From the NCBI RefSeq assembly GCF_024343675.1, contig NZ_RJUD01000010.1, positions 1-64,000 of the forward strand: a DNA stretch of 64,000 nt. The letters are read 5' to 3'. How positions within the stretch are numbered: position 1 is the stretch's first letter; each line of letters begins with the position of its first letter. The position numbers and the translations under genes are program-made. The notes beneath the pieces were generated by a model. It was not told the origin of the DNA, ran no database searches, and saw only the letters and a list, made by a program, of their open reading frames with translations. Source of the stretch: Lacihabitans sp. CS3-21 (GTDB lineage: Bacteria; Bacteroidota; Bacteroidia; Cytophagales; Spirosomataceae). Below are positions 27,088 through 35,986 of this stretch, one piece after another.

Positions 27088-27330
27088 TTACTGGTATTTT
27101 ATAAGTAATTCTTCTAATTCTTGTTCGATTGAAATTTTAGGAACGGAAATTTTACACCTGTTGTACCAATATTTGGCATTCCATTCATCTCCTTCCATTC
27201 TATGTAAAAGAGCGTGCAGTCTATCGTAATCTGGATGGCCTTCGTTGGTTTGAGCGATGTTGTGTGAACCTTCCCAGTCGCCAGCCTTTGCTAACAATAG
27301 TCCTTGATGTATAATTGCTTTAATATTCAT
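27088..27330 (-). CDS. Conserved small hypothetical protein, 80 aa
   Basis: An 80-residue, probably cytoplasmic, helical protein without signal or membrane segment. Its look is of a conserved family: GLLLAKAGDWEGSHNIAQ, YDRLHALLHRMEGDEWNAKY and WYNRC. Two helix-turn-helix-like pairs rich in W, H and aromatic residues resemble a short TPR-like hairpin. I recall similar unnamed proteins in many bacteria but cannot name a function. It lies between two CotH-type secreted protein genes, all on the minus strand, with gaps of 103 and 258 bp, so it need not be functionally tied to them. Confidence 0.75.
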   Translation of the reverse strand: MNIKAIIHQGLLLAKAGDWEGSHNIAQTNEGHPDYDRLHALLHRMEGDEWNAKYWYNRCKISVPKISIEQELEELLIKYQ

Positions 27331-27433
27331 ATTGTTTTAAAAATTCTGTAGTTTCAATAAATAATGAAAACAAATCTTCTGTTTTAAAATTCTTCTTCTA
27401 AGAAACTGTACAAATTTATGCAAAAATAATTGT

Positions 27434-30400
27434 CTATTTTTTTACAGTAATGAAGTTAGCATATACTTTGGGGTCATTTTCTATTTTATATGTGTAGAAG
27501 TAAGTTCCTTCATCAACTTTATATTTTGAAGTTTCGTTTCCACTTTGACCATTCCAGATTATCAGATTTCCAATTCTGTCATTATCGTCAAATTCGGCAA
27601 TTTTAACTCCCCATTTATTGAAAAAATGTATAAATTCGATAGTAATTCCGTTCGGAATGAAAATCGAAAGTTCATCATTAATCTTATCATCATTTGGGGA
27701 AAAACCGCCATTTATTATTATTTGGTCTTTGTAATTATGATGAAGTCGAACAATTGTGGGGTCTGAATATTCGGGAATTATTTGAAAACCATTGTTAGAA
27801 GTATCCATCACAGTTTGACCACCACTGCCCACTGCTGATACCACCACATTATGAAAAAACGGCCCAAATGTTTCTTGGTGATTGATGTTGATGGTATAAA
27901 ACAGGGTATCTATTTGTGCGGGTTTTAGGCTGAAATTTTCATTGGAATCCAATAAATCCGTATTCTGAATTCCGTCAAAATCCTTGTTTACATTCAAAAA
28001 AGAGGATTTACTTACTGAAGCTTTTCCAATTTTATTGACCAAAACATCTTTGCCAAAACTTTCAGCTAGGTTGTTACTTATTTTTACATTTTTAAGGTCA
28101 GTTTTTCCAGTATTTTTTACCAAGACCATGAAAGTAAATCTTTGATTATAGGAATTGGTTTTTACAGAATCTACAATTGTTTGTGATGCAGCTATCCCGT
28201 TATACTTTGAAGATAGATCAAACTTTAATTTGGTAGGTTCATGGTTATTTGTAAAATTACCATCAAAGTCTGGGTCTGGATATTGTCCTTCTGTGGAGAT
28301 ATCTAAAAGACTCTTCTTTGAAAATAAGCTGCCATTTAAATGGAATTCTGTTGTGTTTGAACTGCTCAAATCTAGCCTGAAAGTAATTTTCACTTTTTGT
28401 TTAGCCTTTGATTTTAAGATACTTAGGCTATCAATAAACAATTGTTCGTTTTCAGCTTTGCCATCGAAATCTTTGTTTATTGCAAATCGGTCTTCAGTTT
28501 CTACTTTTAGGCTTTCTGAGCTGAAGTTCGCCCCATTGCCAAATGCCTTATTTAAATTGAGATTCAGTTGAATCGGCGAGATGTCTTGATCTCCCAAATT
28601 TTCTATAAAAACATCTATAGATTTTTCAAATATTTTATTTGATATTAGCCTCGTTTCCCCTTCCAAAATACTCAAACCAACATGGTTAAGAGAATTTATT
28701 TTTATTTCGTCACTGTTGTTTTTTAAATCTGAATCGTGCTGGTCAAGGGCAATAAGTTTTGACAATATTTTGATTTGACCAAGTTCCTGAGCTTTTGCCT
28801 TAAACTTTAATCGGGTCTCGTTTTCTGCATTTAATGATAAAATATTAAATGATATTCTTTGGCCTATAACAGCTCCATTATTACTATTTCCAATGTACTC
28901 AACGTTTGGAGGTAAATCCACTTCTATTTTTATGTTGGTAGCCTTCATTTTGCCAATATTTTTAACATTTATCTGAAATTCTATTTCCTCATTTTTAGTA
29001 AATGTGGTATTTGATGTGCTAATTTCAAGAGATAAATCTGTGGCGTTTTTTGAGTTGTTATCTATTATTTCTTTTATACAGTCGTTTGCTTTTACGTTTA
29101 TTTTTGAAGCCAATGACATACAACCCACTTTGTTTTTCTTGTAAACATAATAAGCACCAGGATTAACATTTTTTGTAGTTGTGATTGGGCTGCTCGAAAA
29201 AACACTGGAATTATGAAAAATATATGTAAAATCACCAGTTTTTACGCTGTCTAAAATGGCCTCCCTTAAATCAATTTTAGGGTTTGAACAGTCATAAATT
29301 AGCTCCGACAATGTTTTTGGGGCAGTTTCTGCAGTATTTACTTTTATATAAATCGGGTCAGACCAGTCACCCAAACAATCTCCACCAATGGCTTTACACC
29401 TAGTTCTGTATAATAACTCTCCTTCTTTTTCAGCCACTATTTTTAAAACTTCCCCTTGCATGTTATTCGACCATTCCACTATTCCATCGCAGTTTTCGGC
29501 CGTTAAATAAGCAGTTTGGCCAACACAAATATTTTGTGATTGCGTTTTTATCCTTGGCTTATTGGGCAGACCAATTGCAATTTTTTTCACCAAAGACTCA
29601 TCACTATTGCATTGATTGGCAAAACAGCTTGCCGTATAACTTGAATTCTGTTCAGGTTTTACAATGATCTTTTCTCCAGATAATCCGTTAGACCAAAAAA
29701 CCTTCCCTGCACAGTAGTTTGCTCTGAGCGTGATAGATTCTCCAAGACATATTTTTTCTTTGCTGGCCTCAATTTGAGGAGTTGTAGTTTTCGAAACTCT
29801 TGAAATTTGTAAAGTATTTGAGTTTTCTGAAATACCACAACTCGCACTGCAATATGCATAATAAGTACCTTCTGTTACCGTAATTTCTCTGCCAACCTCA
29901 CCATTCGACCAAAACATTGTGCCGTTTGTGCATCCACTGGCTCTTAATAATAGCTTTTCGGTTCCACAGATTTCTGTTTTTTGTGAACTTACAGAAGGTT
30001 TTTTAGGTCTAACGCTGGAGAAATTCTCTGATGTTACCTCAAAGTTGTTGTTTTGAACAACAAAATTATTTGTACCCACAATAGCACCCAAGTTTCCCAA
30101 AAGGTTGTTTGAAAGATTGCTATTGGGTTTTATGATTGGCTCGTCGAGATTAGTTTCAAAAATTATATCATCAAGGCCCAGTTCATCTCTTGAACCACTT
30201 TTTCCTTCTCCAGTATAATAATATTTCCAAAAAAACTGAACATAAGGCTGGTTTATAGTGATTTTTGGAAGTGCTATTCTCTCGAATTTTGAAGAATGCC
30301 CAGCTGTTTTTTGTCCAAGATAATTTGTATTTACGACAAATTCCTTAAATTCCTCGTCTGTTCCTACCCTATAGAATAATTTTATTCCATATTTTCGATC

Positions 30401-33205
30401 TCCAGGTGTAACGGTTTTAGCTGTCCATGAAATCCAGGCTGAGTCAATTCCTTTGGTGTTTGTAGCAATTACAAGGCCGCCCAATTGACCAAATGGAAAA
30501 CCTTCGTTTTCAGATGGCCCACCTGTATTTATGAAAGATATTCCATCTTTTTCTCTACCCTTCACCCTTGAACGGCTTAAATGATTATATTCTCCTGAAG
30601 TAAATCCTGCAATTTTTGAATTTATACCAGGATCTTTTTGGTTTAAAAAGATAAACTTGGAATTAGGCGGGGAACTTCCTTTGGCAGAAAACGAACTCCA
30701 TTCTTTTATGAAATATCCACAATCTGCTAGTGATGTAGGTACTATATTTTTTTCATCTGCCAAAGCAATTTGCTCAAAAAATGCTTTGTAGCTTTGATTT
30801 TCATTGAGAAAAATAACTAAAACACTATCTGTTATTTTTTGATTGTTGTGTTCCCAATACAAAAATCTGTACCCAGCTAAAGACTTAGCAACAATGGTAA
30901 AAGGTATTTCGCTGAAATATTTCCCTTCCCAAAATCCATCGTTTTTCATCAAAACACCTGGTTGGTCGTCGTTTATATTGATAGAATTTACTTTTACGTA
31001 GCCCATGGTATTATCCATAGAACTAACATTGAGCGTTTTCTCATTAAAATTTCCAAAACTATTTTTCAGAAACTGCCTTGTGTTTTCTGGGCGTTCTTCT
31101 AAATATTTTTCCACGATTTTGCAATTGGCTTCCCATTGTGCCATATTGTTTACCGTGTTCCATCTGCTCAAATGGCTCGGAACTTCCGGGCTGTATTTTT
31201 TTGTCAAAGCCGCGAATACTTTAAGCGTGTGGTTTTTGTCAAAAGCAGTATTGAGTTGATCTTGAAACCTGAGTATAAATTTATTTCTAAAACTTTCATT
31301 TTTTATAAATGCTTTAAATAGGGCATTTTCCTCTTTTTGTAAGGCAGTTTGCAATGCATCATCTTTTGCGTTTACAATCATTCCCAAACTTTTGTCGGCA
31401 TCATAAAAGAGGAATCGCCATCGTCCATCCAATCCATAGGGTGCAAAGGGAGCGTAATTCGGAGTTCTATTCCTCCAAAGCCTCACATTGTTTTGTGGCC
31501 AATCCACATTTCCAATAAAAATTTCGGCTATTTGATAATCAATTAGACTTTCTGGATCAAGAAAGGTAATCGCTTTTTCATAATTTTGATGGATGCTTAA
31601 ATCATTGTTAATAACATAATTAAGCATTTGATTGTAATGTATATCATCTCCATATTCGGTTTCATGGGGTCCATCCCAAATGACTTTCCTCAGGTCTATA
31701 TTTTCTAAATCTACACCATAGTGTTTGTTGAGGTAATACTTGTCTAAGCGTTCTCTGATATTTTGAATACCCCAATATTCACCATTGATGTAAACCACTG
31801 ATGCTTGGGTTTTTTGGCTGCCAAAGTTAAAATGGCCTACCAAATCGTGGACAAAAATATCTCGTAACAAAGTCCCTTTGTAGTCGTCCCCTGAGTTTCT
31901 GAGAATAAAATTATCTTGGGTTAAATCAGGTTGATCTTGAAAAAAAGGAAAATTTTCAAAACTATTTTTCCCATAAAGGCGTAAACTTTTGTAAGGAATA
32001 GATCTTGAACAGGCTCCGTGAATTTTAAAACTTATGTTTTGATTGATAGCTTGTTTTTCTGATCTAAATAGTTCAAAATTTACAGGTCTTTCGAAAAGGT
32101 CGCCCTCATTTGTGAAGTTTCCAGGCGTACAATAATCAGAAATCGAACTCGGATTCTTAATCCTATATTCTTCGAAAAGTTTCCCTGCCGTGTAGACTCC
32201 TTTTTCAAATGAAAACAAATGGTCTTCCTGGATATTCAATGAAATGACATCGAATTCTGGATTCTTGCTTTGATTTTTTTCCAAAAAATAAGTCTCAGTA
32301 ACTATTTCACTATTTAAATATCCTGCTTTTGTAGCTACTGCTCTTATCACAGTGGCTTTTGGAATGGGGAAATTTGGAAAATAATAAGGTGAGAAATGCC
32401 AAGTGGACGATATTCGACTTATTTTATTTGGAATATCCTTTTTGCTTTTAACTTCTATGGCCGTTTGAAATACCTTACTTCTGTAGTTGCCGGTCAATAA
32501 TGGACCAATAGACTGACCTGGAAATTCGGGGTATTGATTTTTATAATTATATGATTTGCCGCCGAGATTCTGTGCATCTGGAATAGAGCCGTCCTCCGTG
32601 TAAATCAACCTAACTGTGGGGTCTTCGTGCGAAATGGTTAGGTTGATTGAATGGTTATAAAATCCACCTTTTTGAGAAAAAATTGGCGGACTTAAAGCCC
32701 CCAAATAGGTTGGAATTCCTTTATTAGTTTTATTAGGACTGGCTACTTGGAAATATCTAAGGTCTGTTCCAGCATCAATAGTTCTACCAAAAGAAATATC
32801 CTTTCTTTGATCTTTGAAATCAACCTTGTTGACTATCTTTAATTCGGGATTGGATAGTATAATGGTCTCACTTTCAGCAGATAGAGAAAATGATGCATGG
32901 TTTTCTCCTCTTGAAGTAAAACCACTGCACCAAATGAGTAAAAATCCTTTTGGGCCAATCTGAAAGCTACCAGTACTACTTTTAAGCTGGAATTTGTCTA
33001 GTTTATCGGGATTGTCGCTTAAAAAATAATTGTTTAAATCTACAGTTGAGTTGCCAATATTGTAAATTTCAATCCAGTCAGAAAAGGCTCCAGTGTTGTC
33101 TTTTATGGTAGTGTAATTAGAGGCCATAACCTCATTCACCACAATTTGGGCATAGCCAAAGTAGTTTATAGAGATTAGTAAAAACACAAAAAGCCTGACT
33201 TTCAT
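27434..33205 (-). CDS. Giant LTD/CotH-kinase surface protein with type-B T9SS sorting domain
   Basis: A 1923-residue exported protein (signal peptide ending YFGYAQ). Domains: lamin-tail (~20-130), chitobiase-type module (~185-310), CotH kinase domain (~390-740, with FILRNSGDDYKGTLLRD, YINGEYWGIQNIRERLDK and GRWRFLFYDADKSLGM), and a region paralogous to the neighbour's beta domains to ~1040. Three Ig-like cysteine-rich repeats follow (~1068-1300, each with a W-S-N core), then DUF11-like repeats (~1365-1780) and a C-terminal CHU_C/type-B sorting domain (~1825-1923: GGFSPNDDKINDELSIF, FNKWGVKI, GTYFYTY). The sorting domain means export by the type IX system and surface attachment. It is a longer paralogue of 23593-26829. 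Kinase substrate and role are unknown. Confidence 0.88.
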   Translation of the reverse strand: MKVRLFVFLLISINYFGYAQIVVNEVMASNYTTIKDNTGAFSDWIEIYNIGNSTVDLNNYFLSDNPDKLDKFQLKSSTGSFQIGPKGFLLIWCSGFTSRGENHASFSLSAESETIILSNPELKIVNKVDFKDQRKDISFGRTIDAGTDLRYFQVASPNKTNKGIPTYLGALSPPIFSQKGGFYNHSINLTISHEDPTVRLIYTEDGSIPDAQNLGGKSYNYKNQYPEFPGQSIGPLLTGNYRSKVFQTAIEVKSKKDIPNKISRISSTWHFSPYYFPNFPIPKATVIRAVATKAGYLNSEIVTETYFLEKNQSKNPEFDVISLNIQEDHLFSFEKGVYTAGKLFEEYRIKNPSSISDYCTPGNFTNEGDLFERPVNFELFRSEKQAINQNISFKIHGACSRSIPYKSLRLYGKNSFENFPFFQDQPDLTQDNFILRNSGDDYKGTLLRDIFVHDLVGHFNFGSQKTQASVVYINGEYWGIQNIRERLDKYYLNKHYGVDLENIDLRKVIWDGPHETEYGDDIHYNQMLNYVINNDLSIHQNYEKAITFLDPESLIDYQIAEIFIGNVDWPQNNVRLWRNRTPNYAPFAPYGLDGRWRFLFYDADKSLGMIVNAKDDALQTALQKEENALFKAFIKNESFRNKFILRFQDQLNTAFDKNHTLKVFAALTKKYSPEVPSHLSRWNTVNNMAQWEANCKIVEKYLEERPENTRQFLKNSFGNFNEKTLNVSSMDNTMGYVKVNSININDDQPGVLMKNDGFWEGKYFSEIPFTIVAKSLAGYRFLYWEHNNQKITDSVLVIFLNENQSYKAFFEQIALADEKNIVPTSLADCGYFIKEWSSFSAKGSSPPNSKFIFLNQKDPGINSKIAGFTSGEYNHLSRSRVKGREKDGISFINTGGPSENEGFPFGQLGGLVIATNTKGIDSAWISWTAKTVTPGDRKYGIKLFYRVGTDEEFKEFVVNTNYLGQKTAGHSSKFERIALPKITINQPYVQFFWKYYYTGEGKSGSRDELGLDDIIFETNLDEPIIKPNSNLSNNLLGNLGAIVGTNNFVVQNNNFEVTSENFSSVRPKKPSVSSQKTEICGTEKLLLRASGCTNGTMFWSNGEVGREITVTEGTYYAYCSASCGISENSNTLQISRVSKTTTPQIEASKEKICLGESITLRANYCAGKVFWSNGLSGEKIIVKPEQNSSYTASCFANQCNSDESLVKKIAIGLPNKPRIKTQSQNICVGQTAYLTAENCDGIVEWSNNMQGEVLKIVAEKEGELLYRTRCKAIGGDCLGDWSDPIYIKVNTAETAPKTLSELIYDCSNPKIDLREAILDSVKTGDFTYIFHNSSVFSSSPITTTKNVNPGAYYVYKKNKVGCMSLASKINVKANDCIKEIIDNNSKNATDLSLEISTSNTTFTKNEEIEFQINVKNIGKMKATNIKIEVDLPPNVEYIGNSNNGAVIGQRISFNILSLNAENETRLKFKAKAQELGQIKILSKLIALDQHDSDLKNNSDEIKINSLNHVGLSILEGETRLISNKIFEKSIDVFIENLGDQDISPIQLNLNLNKAFGNGANFSSESLKVETEDRFAINKDFDGKAENEQLFIDSLSILKSKAKQKVKITFRLDLSSSNTTEFHLNGSLFSKKSLLDISTEGQYPDPDFDGNFTNNHEPTKLKFDLSSKYNGIAASQTIVDSVKTNSYNQRFTFMVLVKNTGKTDLKNVKISNNLAESFGKDVLVNKIGKASVSKSSFLNVNKDFDGIQNTDLLDSNENFSLKPAQIDTLFYTININHQETFGPFFHNVVVSAVGSGGQTVMDTSNNGFQIIPEYSDPTIVRLHHNYKDQIIINGGFSPNDDKINDELSIFIPNGITIEFIHFFNKWGVKIAEFDDNDRIGNLIIWNGQSGNETSKYKVDEGTYFYTYKIENDPKVYANFITVKK

Positions 33206-33478
33206 TTTATTTCAAAAGAATACAACCAACGGAACTTCGCCGCAGTCAATTTTATTAAAGAAAGCACAAATCTAAATTTCTAAACAGAGCCAAATAAAGA
33301 CAATAAGAGTTTTTTATTCAACGGTTAATGCCTTACAATGAGCAAGTTCTCATGTAAGTGTAAACAATAACTATTCCAAAAAAAACAGTTAAGCTTAATT
33401 TATGAATCAGCGTGAGATTTTCAATACCTAAATTATTGGAAAAAATAAAAATACTGAATTTTCAATAATAAATGAAAA

Positions 33479-34579
33479 TTAATATTCAATGAATGAAAAG
33501 ACTTCCAAAGAATCTGAAAATGAGCAAAATTTAGCCTTTGACCCAATTTCAATATTTCCTATGGCTTCGTTTATGACCTTTGCGGGTGTATGTGTGGCCA
33601 TTTTGATGGCATCTGTTGTATCAATTTCTAGCCAGTTTTTTGCATTTTTTACAGCATCGGCCATAGAAATTGTAGCTCCCGCCAAGTTTCCATCAGAATT
33701 CATGTAATTTCCGTTTTGCAAGAAAGCGTCAAATTCGTCCCAATTAAAGTTTTGCTTCTTGTGGTTTTGAAACAAAGCGTCAGAAATCAAAAACAGTTTG
33801 TCTTTTTTTAGTTTGAAAGCGAGTTTTGCTGCTTCTAGTGCCACATGTACATCATCAAGAATAATGGGTGTATACACGTTTTCATTGGCCAAAGAAGCTC
33901 CAGCCAAACCTGGTTCACGGTGGTTAAATGGCGACATCGCATTGAACAAATGTGTCACCAAGTTTATACCCAATCCAAAAGCCTCTTGAGCTCTTTCAAA
34001 ACTAGCATTCGAATGTCCTAAAGACACTTTTACGCCAGATTCTACCAATAAGTTCAGTTGGTTATTGGTGAAATGCTCGGGTGCCACCGTAATCATTTTG
34101 AGATATTTACCGCCAAAATCTATGATTTCTCTGAGTATTTTTTCGTCTGGTATTTTGATGTACTTTTCTAAATGTGCTCCGCGTTTCTTAACCGAAATAA
34201 ACGGCCCTTCCAGGTGCATGCCTAAAACTCCAGAGTTAGGATTAGCTGAGCAATAGATTTTTATCGCTGAAAGTCCCTCAAATATATTTTCAAATGAGGA
34301 GGTAATCAGTGTGGGCAAAACATATCCGACACCATTTTTTTTTGCAGAATATTCTATGTCTTTCAGCGTTTCAGCGTTTGGCTGATGCGTAAAATGGAAC
34401 TCCTCTCCACCATTGATGTGTAAATCGATCAGGGCTGGAGCTAAATTTTCGAAATCAAAAACAGGTGTATTTTCAACAGTACCAATAGATTCTATTTTGC
34501 CATCAGAGATATTAATAGATTGATTTACAAGTTTTTGTGTGCCTGTATAGAGGTTTTTACAAGTAATGGTTTGTTTCAT
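33479..34579 (-). CDS. nagA: N-acetylglucosamine-6-phosphate deacetylase
   Basis: A 366-residue amidohydrolase that removes acetate from GlcNAc-6-phosphate, feeding amino sugars into glycolysis or cell-wall synthesis. It shows ALIDLHINGGEEFHF, the metal-binding LGMHLEGPFISVKKRGAH, SLGHSNASFERAQEAFGLG, THLFNAMSPFNHREPG, a late catalytic aspartate in FLISDAL, and NLAGATISMADAV. The ATG at 34579 is preferred; an in-frame TTG at 34600 adds seven residues and no family homology. A TAnnTTTG element at 34644-34651 would drive it. No other nag genes are adjacent. Confidence 0.93.
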   Translation of the reverse strand: MKQTITCKNLYTGTQKLVNQSINISDGKIESIGTVENTPVFDFENLAPALIDLHINGGEEFHFTHQPNAETLKDIEYSAKKNGVGYVLPTLITSSFENIFEGLSAIKIYCSANPNSGVLGMHLEGPFISVKKRGAHLEKYIKIPDEKILREIIDFGGKYLKMITVAPEHFTNNQLNLLVESGVKVSLGHSNASFERAQEAFGLGINLVTHLFNAMSPFNHREPGLAGASLANENVYTPIILDDVHVALEAAKLAFKLKKDKLFLISDALFQNHKKQNFNWDEFDAFLQNGNYMNSDGNLAGATISMADAVKNAKNWLEIDTTDAIKMATHTPAKVINEAIGNIEIGSKAKFCSFSDSLEVFSFIEY

Positions 34580-34643
34580 GTTTTGCGATTGAATTAGCAA
34601 TTGTTTGTAGGAATATTCAGAAAATGTTCTAAAATATCATAGT

Positions 34644-34651
34644 CAAATATA
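34644..34651 (-). promoter_or_regulatory. -7 element for nagA
   Basis: On the minus strand TATATTTG exactly matches the Bacteroidota -7 consensus TAnnTTTG, 65 bases before the preferred nagA ATG. An upstream TTTG exists but at 22 bases, a little longer than usual. Confidence 0.4.
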
Positions 34652-34720
34652 AAATTCTGAGCATCTAAATTAGCAAAAAAAGCTTAATTATTTGTTAAGA
34701 CCGCTACAAGGTTTGGTCGC

Positions 34721-35986
34721 CTATCGTATTTTCTGGAGGTTGTTTGACAAAGTTATGGCTTCTTTAGAACTGATCAAATGGTTGTAAGGTGCCCAATACT
34801 CATGATTCAGTGATTTTGAATTTGAGAAATTATTGGTAGATGAGAGGATTTCATTCGGAAATATGCCTGACTTTATGAGCGGTAAGTTTTCAAAGGCTAC
34901 ATAACGCATCAAAATATGTGTGTCAATTTTATACTTTTTGTCGAGTCGGTCTTCAAAGTTTACGTCGAAATCAACCCTTGATTCCTGCAAACACCATTTG
35001 TTTCTAAATTTTCGATATTGAAAAAATGCACTTGTTGCACTTCCTTCTATTTTTACGGCTCCGGTTTTGGTATCTATCAAATCTTTGATGCCGTTCTCGG
35101 TTAGTTTATATTCAATTCTTACAATCGCCTTCGTTTCTGGTTCCAAATAAATGATTCCCTCTTTGGCTCCTTTGGTTTTGGCTTTAAATGGCGAAAAATG
35201 GATAATAAATAGGGGCAAACCTTCGAATGTGGTCATGACCGAATCTAACCTGAAATCGTATGCATCCATTTGTTTTTTTTGCAAAAAATCTGGAATTGTC
35301 GTTTCGAGCGACCTACAAACCAAATCTGAGCCATTTTGAAAGCCCCAACCTTCGATTTTCTGTGTCTGGCCACTCCAGTCTAATCTCCGGCCTCGCAGGA
35401 GTTTTACTTTTTCTATTTTTGGTTTTAAATTTGGGAATCGCTCCACTCTCAAAATTCCTTCGTTTACTTTTATGGCACCCACAGTTGGCAAGTTGACTTG
35501 CTCAAGATAAAATCCATTTTGATAATAGGGTGTATGGTTGTAGTTGGCGGGTATACTGTCGATGGCCGCTTGCAGCATAATTCTTACATCAGACAGCCCA
35601 TAATTGGCATCATAATTAGGGATTTTTTCTAAGAAAATTACATTGTCCTCGCTTTTGAGGTCATTGGCTTTGAACGTAACGCTTTTGTAGCCAATGTGCG
35701 AAACCATCACAACGGAGTCTAAACTAAGGTTGGGGAACTGAAAAATAAAATCTCCGTCAAGATTTGGTGCAGTCCCATAACCCGTACTCGGAATACAGAT
35801 ATAGGCTTGATTGAGAGGCGAGAAGTTCTCTTTTTCTAATATTTTTCCTTTGGCTATAAAATATCCACCTTGCCCAAAAAGATTATTGGATGCCCAAAGA
35901 AAATATACACATATCAAAAGTTTTTTAGTGGTAAACCTTATTACATGCTTAAAAAAGACCCAATTGTTCACCTTCTTGTGTTGCAT
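34721..35986 (-). CDS. Carboxypeptidase-regulatory-like domain protein, exported
   Basis: A 421-residue protein with a basic N-terminus and a signal-like hydrophobic segment ending LFGQG. A CarboxypepD_reg-like beta-sandwich follows (~30-115: GKILEKENFSPLNQAYICIP, GDFIFQFP, VMVSHIGYKSVTF). The rest (~150-400) is beta-rich (GIIYLEPETKAIVRIEYKLTENG) and resembles outer-membrane-associated proteins of Bacteroidota with this architecture. Function is unknown. The start lies inside the 3' end of the upstream topoisomerase gene in another frame: 38 bp overlap from 35986, or 56 bp if an earlier ATG at 36004 is used. No later ATG precedes the signal segment. Translational coupling to the topoisomerase gene is likely. 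Confidence 0.8.
   Translation of the reverse strand: MQHKKVNNWVFFKHVIRFTTKKLLICVYFLWASNNLFGQGGYFIAKGKILEKENFSPLNQAYICIPSTGYGTAPNLDGDFIFQFPNLSLDSVVMVSHIGYKSVTFKANDLKSEDNVIFLEKIPNYDANYGLSDVRIMLQAAIDSIPANYNHTPYYQNGFYLEQVNLPTVGAIKVNEGILRVERFPNLKPKIEKVKLLRGRRLDWSGQTQKIEGWGFQNGSDLVCRSLETTIPDFLQKKQMDAYDFRLDSVMTTFEGLPLFIIHFSPFKAKTKGAKEGIIYLEPETKAIVRIEYKLTENGIKDLIDTKTGAVKIEGSATSAFFQYRKFRNKWCLQESRVDFDVNFEDRLDKKYKIDTHILMRYVAFENLPLIKSGIFPNEILSSTNNFSNSKSLNHEYWAPYNHLISSKEAITLSNNLQKIR

Noticed and set aside
33206-33478. Possible small gene in the 273-bp gap between the giant CotH gene and nagA
   Set aside because: No open frame with coding look on either strand; only AT-rich sequence.
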